A stretch of 64,000 bases of DNA from Arthrinium phaeospermum (Eukaryota; Ascomycota; Sordariomycetes; Amphisphaeriales; Apiosporaceae), in the NCBI GenBank assembly GCA_006503535.1, contig QYRS01000003.1, positions 1,922,001 to 1,986,000 on the forward strand, given 5' to 3'. The notes under the pieces were generated by a model. The model ran no database searches, had not been told where the DNA came from, and was given only the letters and a program-made list of their open reading frames with translations. Every line of letters begins with the position of its first letter. The stretch's first letter is position 1. Shown here piece after piece: positions 47,030 through 57,710 of this stretch. The position numbers were made by a program, and so were the translations under genes.

Positions 47030-48899
47030 CGTGAATATTTGGTTGTCGGCAGGTTTCGGTGACGATATCAAAGTGATAACTTGAGAGAATCAATGGGGAT
47101 TGTTGATCCAGTCAAGTCGCCTAAGTCGTATGGGTTTGTAGGTGATGATGATCATGTTTCTCCCCCTTCGTTGGAGCTCTTGCCGTTGGCTATTTCCACG
47201 GAACTGATTATTCCAGTGGTGGAGGAGGAAGGCACAGGAATCTTTTCTGGTGTTTGATTATTCCACCTGGAAAATGGAAAGCTTAAGCTTTTGGATTGAG
47301 CTGGATTGGCTGATTTCCTGGTCTACGAAGGTCCTAAACCCACTCGACAATTATTGAATCTGTTACATCAAGCTGAGAGCGAGGGCTTGGGACGACTCAA
47401 CCTTTCGAACTGTGTATGGATCTTGTGCTCTTGGTCTGGTCGGACATCTCTTGTCGTTTTCTGACTCCCCTGAATGCCTTACCCGCCCGCAGCTGCCAAT
47501 TCGACATGTTTTCGAGTCACAAATCGAACAGCTGATATGTTAGGTATGCTTTTGTCGAACAAAAGTTCAGCTCATGTTCGGTATCGATATCCGGTCTCGT
47601 TGCCAAGCAAACTCTTGAAGGAACGGGCTACCGATGTAGACCAAGCTGTTGAAGCACTCAATGGAACAAAGGGCCAAAGGAGACAGTGCCTTGTAAGGTT
47701 TCTCAAGCGCACTTGCAGGACTTCAAGAGCATCTCTCGAGACCTGGCAACTCTTTTCTGGAATATATCCTTTATCTCGACGACTATCCGAATCCAGCAAC
47801 GGCAAGACAGGCGATGCGAAATGGAGAAAATGAGAAAAAGCTTGCAAGACGTTCAAACTCTCTTTTTGGAGTTTAGACCAGTCGCGGTACCATACTGCCG
47901 CAACATGGCTTTTCTGCATATATCGCATATTTGCGCTGTCGACGGCGATACGGTGACCGCAATTCAATCATTGCAAAGGTAGGTGAGCTACGCCAAGGAG
48001 AATAGCCGTCGGCAGTGACGGCCTGGCTCGCTAGCCAAGTTCTTTGCCCAACTTCTGCTTTGCGCCATGTTATATTCATGGCCTTATATCATATATAGGG
48101 AAGGCCGTTATCGTATTGGAAACGATTTGCTCTTCTTGTGAAAAGAAAAGGTTAACCATTCCTGGGAGCTGCGAATGATTTGCCGGACCTTCACTATCGG
48201 TTAGTCCCCTTTAGGCTATTGATGTTCACAATTGCTCATGCGCAATGTGTCTTAATACACATTACTTCGAAGTATTATTGCTACCTTGAGATAATGTCAG
48301 AGTACGTAATGAAAGCGAGATCTTGCCTCTCCGAGATACTCTCTGAGACGCTCTCTGTGGCTTCTGTCGGGTCGCATCCCGATGCGCCAGTGGTCGCTAC
48401 GGCCATTGCCAGCGGGTACGTGCTCATTGATGCGGATGGCGTGACCACCCCAAACCGCGTCACTACCCGCACCGGCGATCCCTCACAACCCGGCCTGTTT
48501 CGCGGCAGACCAGATCATGGCTGTACCATGGGGGTTTCGGCTTACCTAGAATAGATCTCTCCCCTACTGATTAGTTACTTTTGCGGGATGTCGAGTGAAT
48601 GGGGCAGGATTGCGTGCTTGTCGGAACCCCTTGCCCATCTCCAAACTTTACCCCAAAGCCGCCAATCCAAGCCAATCACAGCCGCTGATTGACGGATTCC
48701 GTGATATCTCGATAATAAGACAATATATATGACCGTCGGCCGGATGCCGAGAAGTGAGGGGTGATGGGCAGTATATACTTAAGCGGCTTCGCCTTACGGC
48801 CATCTCGTTGTGTACCTTGCATGCCAATCAGATAGACACAGCACAAGACACCGTCCATATCATCGTGTACAGAATCTTCGCTCTCGCTTGACACCCATC
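47030..48899. other. Divergent intergenic region with a possible gene relic
   Basis: About 1.9 kb between divergent genes. Around 47690-47880 all three + frames are open. One of them reads like protein (YLDDYPNPATARQAMRNGEN) but is closed upstream by several stops, so I do not call a gene. The last 200 bases probably hold the dioxygenase promoter and leader. Confidence 0.45.
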
Positions 48900-50201
48900 A
48901 TGGCACCCATTGCTCTTGAAGCCGACTCACCTGTTGTCGATCATATCGACCAGCTCAAGGCGGCTATCAGACACCCAGATCATAATGTCTTCCCGGACGG
49001 ACTGAAGACTTCCGGTACGTCTGGCAATGCCTGCCCCCAGCTTATCTCAAGAAGCCCGTTTACTAACGAACCCTCGACAGGCCAACACCCTCCCCTATAC
49101 AACAAACTCTACCCATACAGCTCCTTCCCCAAATCCATTTCGGGCCCAACAGTATGGAACCCAGAAGACTATTCCGACAACCCCGAGAGATGGGTTCACC
49201 AGTTCTCCGCCGACGAGATAAGCGAGATCTCGCAGGCGGCTGATAACTTCATGTCTTCCAAGGAGTCCTTGACGGGCATCACCACAGAAAACTTCCCCCT
49301 TCCCAACCTGGCACCCTCGCTACAGGCCATGCGCCGCGAGATGTTGGATGGCAAAGGCTTCATACTGTACAAGGGGTTCCCCGTACAGCAATGGGGAAAC
49401 CACAAGTCGGCCGTTGCCTACATGGGCCTCGGCGCCTACATTGGCTACCCCGTCTCCCAAAACGGCCGCGGGCACATCCTCGGCCACGTCAAGGACCTCG
49501 GCGACGACAGCACCCAGATCGACAAGGTCCGCATCTACCGGACGAACGCGCGGCAGTTCTTCCACGCCGACGACTGCGACGTCGTCGGCCTGCTGTGCAT
49601 CGCCAAGTCCGAGTTCGGTGGCGAGTCCGACGTGTCCTCGATCCACCACGTCTGGAACATCCTGCAGGCGGAGCGGCCCGACGTGGCCGAGCTGCTGACC
49701 CAGCCCGTCTGGTACTTTGACCGCAAGGGCGAAGTGTCCGAGGGCGAAGACCCCTACATCCGGACGTCCGTGTTCTACCTCGAGACGCCGGACCCGGCCA
49801 ACCTGGACCGCGAGCAGCGCGTCTACTGCAAGTGGGACCCGTACTTCGTCAAGAGCCTGGCGCGCTTCTCGGACCAGGGCATCATCCCGCCCCTGTCCCC
49901 GCAGCAGGCCGAGGCGGCGCAGGTGCTCGAGGACACGTGCCACCGCGTCCGGCTGCACATGATCCTCGACGTCGGCGACATCCAGTTCGTCTCCAACTCG
50001 CACACGCTCCACGCCCGCACGGCGTACCGCGACTTCGGCCCCGACAGCGGCAAGCCGCGCCGGCACCTCATGAGGCTCTGGCTGAGCGTCCCGGAAGGCG
50101 AGGGCGGCTGGCGGCTCCCGTTCTGGGACTCCAACGAGAAGAAACGAGGCGGGATCCAAGTCGACGACACACCTCCGGTGGCCAGACTGGATGCTGACTG
50201 A
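48900..50201 (+). CDS. TauD/TfdA-like Fe(II)/2-oxoglutarate dioxygenase
   Basis: Exons 48900-49014 and 49081-50201 code 411 residues. The 66-nt intron has a perfect donor (GTACGT), branch site (TTTACTAACG) and acceptor (CGACAG), although it is a multiple of three and has no stop, so the unspliced frame stays open. The fold belongs to the taurine/clavaminate-synthase-like family. The iron facial triad is FHADD (His200, Asp202) and the distal His in SNSHTLHART (about 346 or 349). RRHLMRLWL carries the Arg expected to bind 2-oxoglutarate. Substrate is unknown; many fungal members are annotated as taurine catabolism enzymes without proof. No signal peptide is seen, so it is probably cytosolic. 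A 280-residue open frame on the opposite strand is a shadow. Confidence 0.88.
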   Translation: MAPIALEADSPVVDHIDQLKAAIRHPDHNVFPDGLKTSGTSGNACPQLISRSPFTNEPSTGQHPPLYNKLYPYSSFPKSISGPTVWNPEDYSDNPERWVHQFSADEISEISQAADNFMSSKESLTGITTENFPLPNLAPSLQAMRREMLDGKGFILYKGFPVQQWGNHKSAVAYMGLGAYIGYPVSQNGRGHILGHVKDLGDDSTQIDKVRIYRTNARQFFHADDCDVVGLLCIAKSEFGGESDVSSIHHVWNILQAERPDVAELLTQPVWYFDRKGEVSEGEDPYIRTSVFYLETPDPANLDREQRVYCKWDPYFVKSLARFSDQGIIPPLSPQQAEAAQVLEDTCHRVRLHMILDVGDIQFVSNSHTLHARTAYRDFGPDSGKPRRHLMRLWLSVPEGEGGWRLPFWDSNEKKRGGIQVDDTPPVARLDAD

Positions 50202-50805
50202 AGAAAGTCACATTGGGATCAAATATGTAAAAACAGTAAAACCAAAGCAGTCGAAGCGGTGCCCTGTCCAGTTGGCGGGCTATGATGTTTAGAACTTGAG
50301 ATCAGATAGCGTTATGATCAGTTTGTCGAATAGTTGCTCACTTGAGCACCAATAAATAGAATAAAATAATCATCAAATCAAACTAGTAAAATCCAATTCT
50401 CCAGGACTTATCATCTTGCCAGACTACTAACGTGTGTGAATGGCTTCAGTGCTACATGTAGTTGAAGGTCCTGGGTGAGAGGGGTTAGGCTGTTTGTAGT
50501 GAACGTTTTAGGGGTCACCCCACTGTACAGATTCCCCGTAGGTTTCCAGTAGCGTTAGGTCCGGGCTCCCAGGCGGCGTGTCCAGCCAAGCCAACTCATG
50601 GGACGAACCCACTCTCCCGCCTTTGCGACCTCAAACACGCATCATTTATTTCCAGCCCAATCCAGCATCGACATCCGGCATCGCCCCTTAAAATCGCCAT
50701 TTCCAGCCTCTACCACAGCACTGCCCGAGACACTTGGGCATGGTATAGATAACCCAGCACCCTATTGCCTCGCTGGCAACGGTTGGTTCACTGCCATTCG
50801 ACACG
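50202..50805. other. Intergenic, SEC6 promoter
   Basis: It starts with an AT-rich stretch at 50345-50385 containing AATAAATAGAATAAAAT, which is suited to 3' end formation of the dioxygenase transcript. The rest should be the SEC6 promoter. No gene seen. Confidence 0.55.
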
Positions 50806-53061
50806 ATGGACGCTCCCCCCGTCAAGCTCGCGGACCTCCTCCGACACCCAGACGACCTCGACAAGCTGCCGGCGCTGAAGCTGGAGTTCACGCGAAAGAA
50901 GAATGTCATCGACTCGCAGCTCCGGGGCAGTCTGCGCGACCAGCTCGAAACCATCCAGACCGGCATGAATGGCTTGACCGAGGGCCAAAAGACGGTGCAG
51001 GCGATTAAGGAGGAGATGACCAAGATCGACAGGCTGTGCTCCGAGTCCCAGATCATGATCAAGGACTTTAACAACATCAACCTGGTCTCCCAGGCCCATC
51101 GCAACTTCCAAGCCGTCGAGGCCATGCGCAAGAACCTCGAGATGTTCAACGAGCGGCTCAACGGGGTTGAGAACATGCTGCGCGAGGACGAGGAGGACCG
51201 GGACACCATGCCCAACCTGCTGGCCATCCACTACGAGCTGACCCAGCTACGCAACATTCGCGACGACGCCATGGAGCAAATACAACGTGCCGACGACCCG
51301 GGCCTACAGTCTACCTTGGAGGACTACTTCTCGAGGCTGGACGACGCCATCGACTGGTTCGACGAGCACATCGGCCTCGTCTCGGTCAGTCTGATCGACC
51401 TGCTCATTGCCGACAACAACAGTCTAGTGGTACGGCTGGCCCTCATTGTGGAGGCTGAGGAGAAGAGCGACCAGAGAGTAGAGGCCTTACAGGAGGCTCT
51501 GAAGGACCACAAAGAGATGGCCACGAGGTTCCAAAGCATCACGGACGGCGCCAAGACGGTCCGAGGCTACAAGGGCAAATTTATCAAAGCCATTAATATG
51601 AGCTGCCAGCAGCAGTTCGACGAGATTAGGGAGGATTTCCTGGGCGACCCCGAGGGGCTGGCCAAACTCATGAAATGGTATTTCAACGACCTCAATGCTG
51701 TTAAGCAGGGCATGGTGTCTTTGATGCCAAAGAAGTGGAGGATTCTTCAGACATATGGAAATATCTATCACCAACTCATGCACGACTTCCTCGTGGGTGT
51801 CATCGATGACCCTGAGGCTAGTTCTGCTAATACTCTGGCCATCATCAATTGGCCGGAGCAGTACTACAAGAAGATGAAGAAGCTGGGGTTCACCGAGACG
51901 GACTTGACGCCCCACGTCATTGACAACCGTGAACAGGAGCTTGTACGAGGCTTCCGAGACCTCATTATCAAATTCCTCGATGAATGGATTGATAGAATCT
52001 TTGCCCAGGAGACGAAGGATTTCGCGAATCGCAACACGGAGGGCTCGAATTTGGATAGCGACGAATACGGATATTTCCGCACTAGGAACCTGGTCGACAT
52101 GTGGCGCATGCTGCGAGAACAAGTCGACGCGGCAGGGAATTCGCAGCGAGCTGATGTAGCGGAGGGAGTGATAGACGCCATGTTTATCCGTCTGCGCGGC
52201 CGCCAGCAGTCCTTCCAGAAGATGCTCGAGGAGGAATCTCTCAAATATGAACAGGGCAAGGTCCCGGAGCTGGAGGGTCTGACACCGCTGCAAGACTGGT
52301 TGGTTGCTACTGCCAACGACCAGATTGCGTGTATCGATGACCAAGAGGAGGATGGCCGCTTTGCCTACCTCACCAGCTTCAAGCAGAAATTTGAGCCCGT
52401 CGTGACGCAGCAGTACATGGAGCGCGCAGACGGCGAGATCGAGATGCTCCGAGATGGCTACGTCGACTTTAGTACGTGGTGCATCACCAAGTTCGTCACG
52501 CTGGTCATGGCAGTGGACTTCAAGGACGCGCTGCCCGTCTTCTTTACCCCGGGCTGGTACACGAGCGCGACAATGAAGCAGATTGTCAACACGTTTGAGG
52601 ACTACCTGGCCGACTACAAGCCGGTGCTGCACTTTTCGCTCTTCGACATCTTCACCGAGGTCTTTGCCGAGGAGCTGCTGGTGCGCTACCTGACGAGCGT
52701 GCGCAACAAGGGCGCCAAGTTCCGGCGCACCGACCCGTTCCAGGACAAGATCTTCAACGACATCTCGACGGCGTTTGAGTTCTTCGGCAGCCTGGCCAAC
52801 CCGGACGTTGGCAGCTCGGTGAAGCAGACGTGGCGCGTGCTCGAGCTGTTCACGGACCTCATCATGACGGACAAGGAGGCCGTCGCCGACGTGTTCGAAA
52901 GGTTCAAGACGGCCTACTGGGACCTCCAGCTCAGCTGGGTCGAGGCCGTGCTCCGCTCCCGCGACGACTTTGAGCGGAGCATGCTCAACTCGGTCAAGGC
53001 GCGTGCGGCGCAGATGGACGTCGTGAGGGGGGCGGAGTCTATAATGAGTAGGGTGAAGTAG
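50806..53061 (+). CDS. SEC6: Exocyst complex subunit Sec6
   Basis: A single exon of 751 residues from ATG 50806. The N-terminal third is helical coiled coil (LADLLRHPDDLDKL, then TEGQKTVQAIKEEM and ERLNGVENMLREDEEDRD). The rest matches the Sec6/EXOC3 helical-rod region, including YFNDLNAVKQGMVSLMPKKW, YHQLMHDFLVGVIDDPEASS, INWPEQYYKKMKKLGF and VKQTWRVLELFTDLIMTDKE. Length matches fungal Sec6 proteins. Sec6 is part of the octameric exocyst that tethers secretory vesicles to the plasma membrane and contacts the t-SNARE Sec9; that is family knowledge. It ends 102 bases before the convergent GH30 gene. The 552-residue open frame on the opposite strand is a shadow. Confidence 0.95.
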   Translation: MDAPPVKLADLLRHPDDLDKLPALKLEFTRKKNVIDSQLRGSLRDQLETIQTGMNGLTEGQKTVQAIKEEMTKIDRLCSESQIMIKDFNNINLVSQAHRNFQAVEAMRKNLEMFNERLNGVENMLREDEEDRDTMPNLLAIHYELTQLRNIRDDAMEQIQRADDPGLQSTLEDYFSRLDDAIDWFDEHIGLVSVSLIDLLIADNNSLVVRLALIVEAEEKSDQRVEALQEALKDHKEMATRFQSITDGAKTVRGYKGKFIKAINMSCQQQFDEIREDFLGDPEGLAKLMKWYFNDLNAVKQGMVSLMPKKWRILQTYGNIYHQLMHDFLVGVIDDPEASSANTLAIINWPEQYYKKMKKLGFTETDLTPHVIDNREQELVRGFRDLIIKFLDEWIDRIFAQETKDFANRNTEGSNLDSDEYGYFRTRNLVDMWRMLREQVDAAGNSQRADVAEGVIDAMFIRLRGRQQSFQKMLEEESLKYEQGKVPELEGLTPLQDWLVATANDQIACIDDQEEDGRFAYLTSFKQKFEPVVTQQYMERADGEIEMLRDGYVDFSTWCITKFVTLVMAVDFKDALPVFFTPGWYTSATMKQIVNTFEDYLADYKPVLHFSLFDIFTEVFAEELLVRYLTSVRNKGAKFRRTDPFQDKIFNDISTAFEFFGSLANPDVGSSVKQTWRVLELFTDLIMTDKEAVADVFERFKTAYWDLQLSWVEAVLRSRDDFERSMLNSVKARAAQMDVVRGAESIMSRVK

Positions 53062-53163
53062 AAGAGCGAATATACCATGCATGACCATTATTAGAAGTAT
53101 CTTATATTTATGTGGATTTCTGACATATCCTCTCTGCTTACACATGTACTACACTAGTTGCAC

Positions 53164-54708
53164 TTATAGCCGCAAAGTAACCATGGATCTCTTGGGCACA
53201 AGTACCGCGTACTCGGAAGACGGCGATCTGCTGTTTCCTAGGGTCTGCGTTATGGATGAGATCCTGGTCAGGTTGTTGTCGTTGTTTGTCAGCCAGATCT
53301 CTGGGCTGCTGCTGCTGCTGCTGCTATTACCACCACCTCCCTCGACGACAACCCGCACGTCGAGGTCGACATGTCCATTGTTGACCATCTGTACGCTGGT
53401 AGTTCGACCGTCGTCACTCTCGACGCTCCCAGCATCCAGGAAGAAGGCGCTAGTCCCCAGGAATCCCTGGTCCGTCTCCGTATCGACCCGGACCGCGCCC
53501 GGCCTCACGAAGCGGGAGAACTGCGCGAAGGCCCAGAAGCGACCCGACACACTGCACGTCGCGCCACTACCGTTACTCTGCTGCATAGGCAGCTGGATGA
53601 GCGCCGAGTTGGTCGGCGTGGGCTCGGCGCCGATCCAGTACAGCCAGGCCGAGACGTTGCCCAGAACCAGAGACTCCTGGATCTTGTTGGCCCAGCCGAT
53701 GCCCTCGCCCGCCTTGCCGAGGTTGTCCCACGCGGGGTTCCAGCGGCTGTCCAGGTCGGCCCACTCGGTCTGCCAGACTTTGCGAGTGGTCTGGAGCGGG
53801 CGGTTGGAGTCGGCCGAGTAGGCGTGCGCCGAGTAGACGTCGAAAAAGGCAGCGTCGTCTTCGTCCCCATCCGCCTCGTTGACCCGTGTCTGGAGCTCGG
53901 CGAGGATCGCGGCCCCTTGCGTCCACCCGGTCGCCTCGCAGCAGACGAGCCGCACGTGGCCGAAGCCCTCGTCCTGCATCGTCCGGCGCAGGATCCGGGC
54001 AAAGTCCCGGGCCTGGAACCCGTCAGAGAGCATCGAGGCGTACGTCTGGTTCAGGTCCGGCTCGTTGAGCCAGCCGAGATGCGTGATCTCGACGCCCTCG
54101 CGCTCGCGGTAGAAGCGCAGGAACTGGACGAGGTACCGCGCGTACGCTTCCCTCCAGTCGCCGCTATCGCAGCTCGGCGATGGCGGCGATCCGCAGAGAT
54201 AACCCCCGTTGGAGTCGTCCCCGTTGGTCTTCATGTACCCCGGCGCCGACCAAGCGTCGGCGTAGACGTACTTGAGCCCCCCGCCGCTGCCGCCATACGA
54301 AAGCGCCTCCTTGGTCAGCCAGACCTGGTCCGCGTCGTACCCGTCCCAGACGTAGTCGGGCGGGGAGTCGGGGGACCCCGGCGACGTCGGCGCGATGGAC
54401 TTCATGAAATCGCGGTCGTACGAGGCGGACGAGCCGATGCCGTTGCGCAGGATCGTGGCGCCCGCGCCGACCTCGCGGTCGAACAGCAGGTCCAGGACCG
54501 CCCGCTGCTGCGCCGGCGGCAGGCCGAGCTTGCCGTGCAGCCATGCGGCGCGCTGGAAGGCTTGGGAGAAGCCGAAGCCGTCTATAGTTTGGTGTCGCTG
54601 GTTTAGGTTCACTGTGACCTGGGCTGGGAGGTTGGCGGGGACATCGAGGGCGGTAATACCGTGTAAGCGACCGACAAAAAGGGCCGCAATAACGTGAATA
54701 TGGAGCAT
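53164..54708 (-). CDS. Secreted glycoside hydrolase family 30 (fungal xylanase/glucanase type)
   Basis: A single exon of 514 residues. Residues 1-20 form a signal peptide (HVIAALFVGRLHGITALDV). The catalytic barrel begins with QTIDGFGFSQAFQRAAW. The acid/base Glu lies in THLGWLNEPDL (about residue 216) and the nucleophile Glu in RKVWQTEWADL (about residue 315), the usual GH30 arrangement. YADAWSAPGYMKTNG is also a family block. The C-terminal 120 residues form the side beta domain. Several N-glycosylation sequons are present (NQTY, NVSA, NGSG). The likely substrate is plant cell-wall xylan, as in the ascomycete GH30 subfamily 7, but beta-1,6-glucan is possible. A Ser-rich run (NSSSSSSSP) from GCT/GCA-type repeats lies near the C-terminus. 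The long open frame on the + strand is a shadow. Confidence 0.9.
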   Translation of the reverse strand: MLHIHVIAALFVGRLHGITALDVPANLPAQVTVNLNQRHQTIDGFGFSQAFQRAAWLHGKLGLPPAQQRAVLDLLFDREVGAGATILRNGIGSSASYDRDFMKSIAPTSPGSPDSPPDYVWDGYDADQVWLTKEALSYGGSGGGLKYVYADAWSAPGYMKTNGDDSNGGYLCGSPPSPSCDSGDWREAYARYLVQFLRFYREREGVEITHLGWLNEPDLNQTYASMLSDGFQARDFARILRRTMQDEGFGHVRLVCCEATGWTQGAAILAELQTRVNEADGDEDDAAFFDVYSAHAYSADSNRPLQTTRKVWQTEWADLDSRWNPAWDNLGKAGEGIGWANKIQESLVLGNVSAWLYWIGAEPTPTNSALIQLPMQQSNGSGATCSVSGRFWAFAQFSRFVRPGAVRVDTETDQGFLGTSAFFLDAGSVESDDGRTTSVQMVNNGHVDLDVRVVVEGGGGNSSSSSSSPEIWLTNNDNNLTRISSITQTLGNSRSPSSEYAVLVPKRSMVTLRL

Positions 54709-55229
54709 GATTTATGAAGGTCTAAAGGGAGTTGTGATGCCGTCTCAAATGAGACGCTGGCTTTCCTTTACCTTCTCTGTGGCACACATTGTCACTTCGC
54801 GAAGTGTTACATGCAGTTCAACTTTATGTAGAAGTACAGAAGTTTCTAGGCACCTTCATATTAGGCTGAATCTAGGTTATGATGGGGAGTAACATTACCG
54901 CTTCCCCGCCTTCCCCAGACCTACAACGACCAACTACTTCAAATAGATCTCGAATTGGCCGTATATAGGTTATTCATTCGTGTAGTGTATATCAATTCGG
55001 GCAGTGCAGCAACCTTTGAATAATAGCAACTCGGTTTGGAATACGAATGTTATAGCGATGAAACGAAAGGGGTATCTCGATTGAACTTCTAGATCAGATC
55101 GTGCCGAACCCTCCCTCCTACTATTTGAGCCGATATTGGTATCCAAGACTCCTTTGAAACCCCGATAGGAAACATACCCCCCAACACGATTTGGCCAAAG
55201 AAAGGACATTCAGCGATTCTTTAACGATC
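54709..55229. other. Intergenic, no gene seen
   Basis: It should hold the GH30 promoter and the 3' region of the next - strand gene. AT-rich towards the middle. No repeat or RNA gene recognised. Confidence 0.55.
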
Positions 55230-57710
55230 TTATTGTTTGCTCAACTCCAATACCACCTCGTCCGGGTCACAACTGCCATGTGTTGCCAGGTTATCGTTGC
55301 CGTTCAGGGGTGGTGCTATAGCAACTGCACTAGTCTGGTCAACCGTACTTGCTGTAGTCGAACTGATTGTAGGTCGGCTGAAAGGAAGAATGGGTTGATC
55401 GCGATGTGCTACCGTGGCGACGTTACGCTGGGTATCTATCTTGTCGCTGATCCACCTCAGAATACGCGAGCACCAGCGCCAATTCTTCAGAATGCCCAAG
55501 GCTAGGATTGCGAGCACGACCGTAACGAGAAGTACGAGAGATAGAACAAGGGGGGTCGTCTGCGTGCTGCATATAGAAGCGGCGACGAGAATGGGGAGGA
55601 ACATCTATCAATGACAACAGTTAGTGGTACAGCACAGGAAGTGGAAGTGTGTGATAGGCCATAAATACGAAATTGACCCAAGTCAACACCCGGACATCTT
55701 CAGACATCGTCTGCTGAGCTTGTGCTGTTCTCTGCTGTGCTTGTGCCGTTCTTTCAGCCTGTCCAGCCAAGAAGGTATGAAACTAGGCAGGATATCAGCA
55801 TTATTTGACCAAAAGCTTAGAACTGAGGGAAAAGGCGAAATATTCACGTCGCGACTATGCTGTTCGTACTCCTGCATGCAGCCTTTTTCGAAGACCTCCA
55901 CCTGATGACGCAACTCATCGTAGTAAGATGCCATCTCATCAACCAGCTCATCAATGCTGCGTAGTGTCCGGACAGCCTCAGGTTCGACGTTGACAAGTGC
56001 GCCAGGCTGGTACAAATATTTCGCATCTCTTGACGCAAATATTCGCCATGACTCCACTGTCTTCTCCAAGAGCCGCATGAACCTGATCAAAAGACCTCTA
56101 GTCTTGATATTCCACTGATGGACTTGGTTAAGCATATTTTGGCGTTCATCTATCGCTTCCAATAACACCTCGGTGTTGGTAGTGTCTGGCCGGAACGGCT
56201 CGAACGCAATCTGACATCGCGCTTGCTACAGTGAGGTGGTTAGCACGAAAGACTCATCGAGTATGAAAAAGAATGCTCCCAAGTCGTTTAAGTCTGACAG
56301 GGCAAACTCAATAGGAGTGACCATCATCTGCCAGTAGATATCTGCCTTTGACTATTCTGCTGTGAGTGCTTGGGCAGCTTACCCCAACTTGCATCCTTTC
56401 CAGTACCTCGGCGTTCACTTTCCACCATTCATCCCTGACCCGGACCATCCTGTGGTAGAGGACGCGAAGGAAGTAATGTCTTGGGCAAACGATCGGGTTG
56501 TTTAGGTCCTCCCGGGCGAGTGTGAGAGGGTCCCCTGCGAACTCAGGCTCCGAGTTCTTCGAATCCTCGAAATGCTGTGTGGCAGACTCTCTGCAGTCTG
56601 GCCTATCAAAGTAGGTGTCAAATAAGCCGTATGCTGTCCACCTGGCGAAGTCCCATCCATGAATGAAGCAGGAAAATGAAGCCTCGTAGAGAACATGTGA
56701 TTCGGTCGTTGCACTTCGACAATCGGATTCCGAATCAAATGTCAGGAACGATAGACCCGTGCAGCTGAAGCGCCCTTCTAAGGCCTCTTGCTCATTATCA
56801 GCCGAAGTGACGGTCCGAAAGGCAAGAAATGGAAGCTGGAATAACATGTTGAACGTAGCGATACCCTTTAGCTAAACCGCAGGTGGTCAGTACAGCTTTC
56901 GCCCTTTCAATGATTGAAAATTTAGTGATTCAAGACTCACAGGAACATGAATAGAAAACCGTGGCTTGTTAAACAAGCGGTCCGCCATGAAGTCAACAAG
57001 GGGTAGCGCTTGCGGCAGAGAGACCGTCGCCGCAAGAACAGAGAGACTGCGCGCATTTGGATCCGTCAGATAACTGCAAATCAACTCAGCAAAGGTTTGA
57101 CGACATTCAAATCCGGCGCCTACATGATGCGCTGATCAGCTTGATTCCAAGGAGCTGGTCGAGCGTCTGATCCGTCAGATTTATCTTCGTCGATAACCAA
57201 TGGGGCCCCAGGTACACCAAACCTCTTATCAAAGTAGGTATGTAGTCAGTATACTTCACGTGCTACACCAGAAGGAATAGTTATCCACAAACTTACCGGC
57301 TTGCTAAGCTTCCTATACAGCCCCCCAAGTGTAAGTGGGCCATCGTTGCTCAGAGGCCTTCGACCAGCACCGTCTCTGTCGAAAACCAGAGCAGCCGGCA
57401 CTCCTGAATCGAGGGAACTCGATGTAAGCACGTCTAGCTTGACACCAGCGCATAGTCTTTGTAACGACTCCATCTTGTATGCCCATCTATCAGATTCCAT
57501 CTCGTAAACCCTAGATAGCACAGTCATGATGTCTTCGTCTTCGCTCGGGTTTCTTCCGGCCTGAAAATACGAACGGTTCTCTCCTTCTAGGGATAGTGAT
57601 CGCTTATAGAGGAATTCCTCTTTCCACTTAAACATCATCGGCCTGAGTGACTCGATGATTCCACCCCCGGGATCTGTCACCAGAGCCTTTGACCCTGAGC
57701 TTGGTCTCAT
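55230..57710 (-). pseudogene. Multi-exon fungal membrane protein gene, probably disrupted
   Basis: Protein-like exons follow each other on the - strand: 57710-57297; about 57253-57127 (YTDYIPTLIRG, LTDQTLDQLLGIK); about 57119-56941 (CRQTFAELICSYLTDPN); 56871-56383 (LPFLAFRTVTSA to YFLRVLYHRMVRVRDEWW); about 56327-55690 (FEPFRPDTTNTEVLLEAIDE, RGLLIRFMRLLEKTVESW); and 55604-55230 with one or two membrane segments (PLVLSLVLLVTVVLAILALG). Most joints have good donors, branch sites and acceptors. Three places do not fit: the second and third exons are one base out of frame near 57127; a TAG at 56228-56226 interrupts an otherwise open reading; and no in-phase donor leads cleanly into the last exon. 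The order of soluble helical part and C-terminal membrane helices resembles uncharacterised fungal CorA-like proteins. It may be a pseudogene, or I may have missed unusual introns. Confidence 0.6.

Noticed and set aside
48180..48554. 124-codon open frame upstream of the dioxygenase gene
   Set aside because: No recognisable domain or splice-supported extension; more likely promoter or leader sequence.
49320..50159. 279-codon open frame on the - strand
   Set aside because: Antisense shadow of the TauD-like dioxygenase gene.
51487..53145. 552-codon open frame on the - strand
   Set aside because: It is antisense to SEC6, whose protein is unmistakable; the open frame comes from codon bias of the sense gene.
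53371..54606. 411-codon open frame on the + strand
   Set aside because: Antisense shadow of the GH30 gene; high GC at third positions keeps the reverse frame open, and the translation is repetitive Arg/Val/Asp text without domains.
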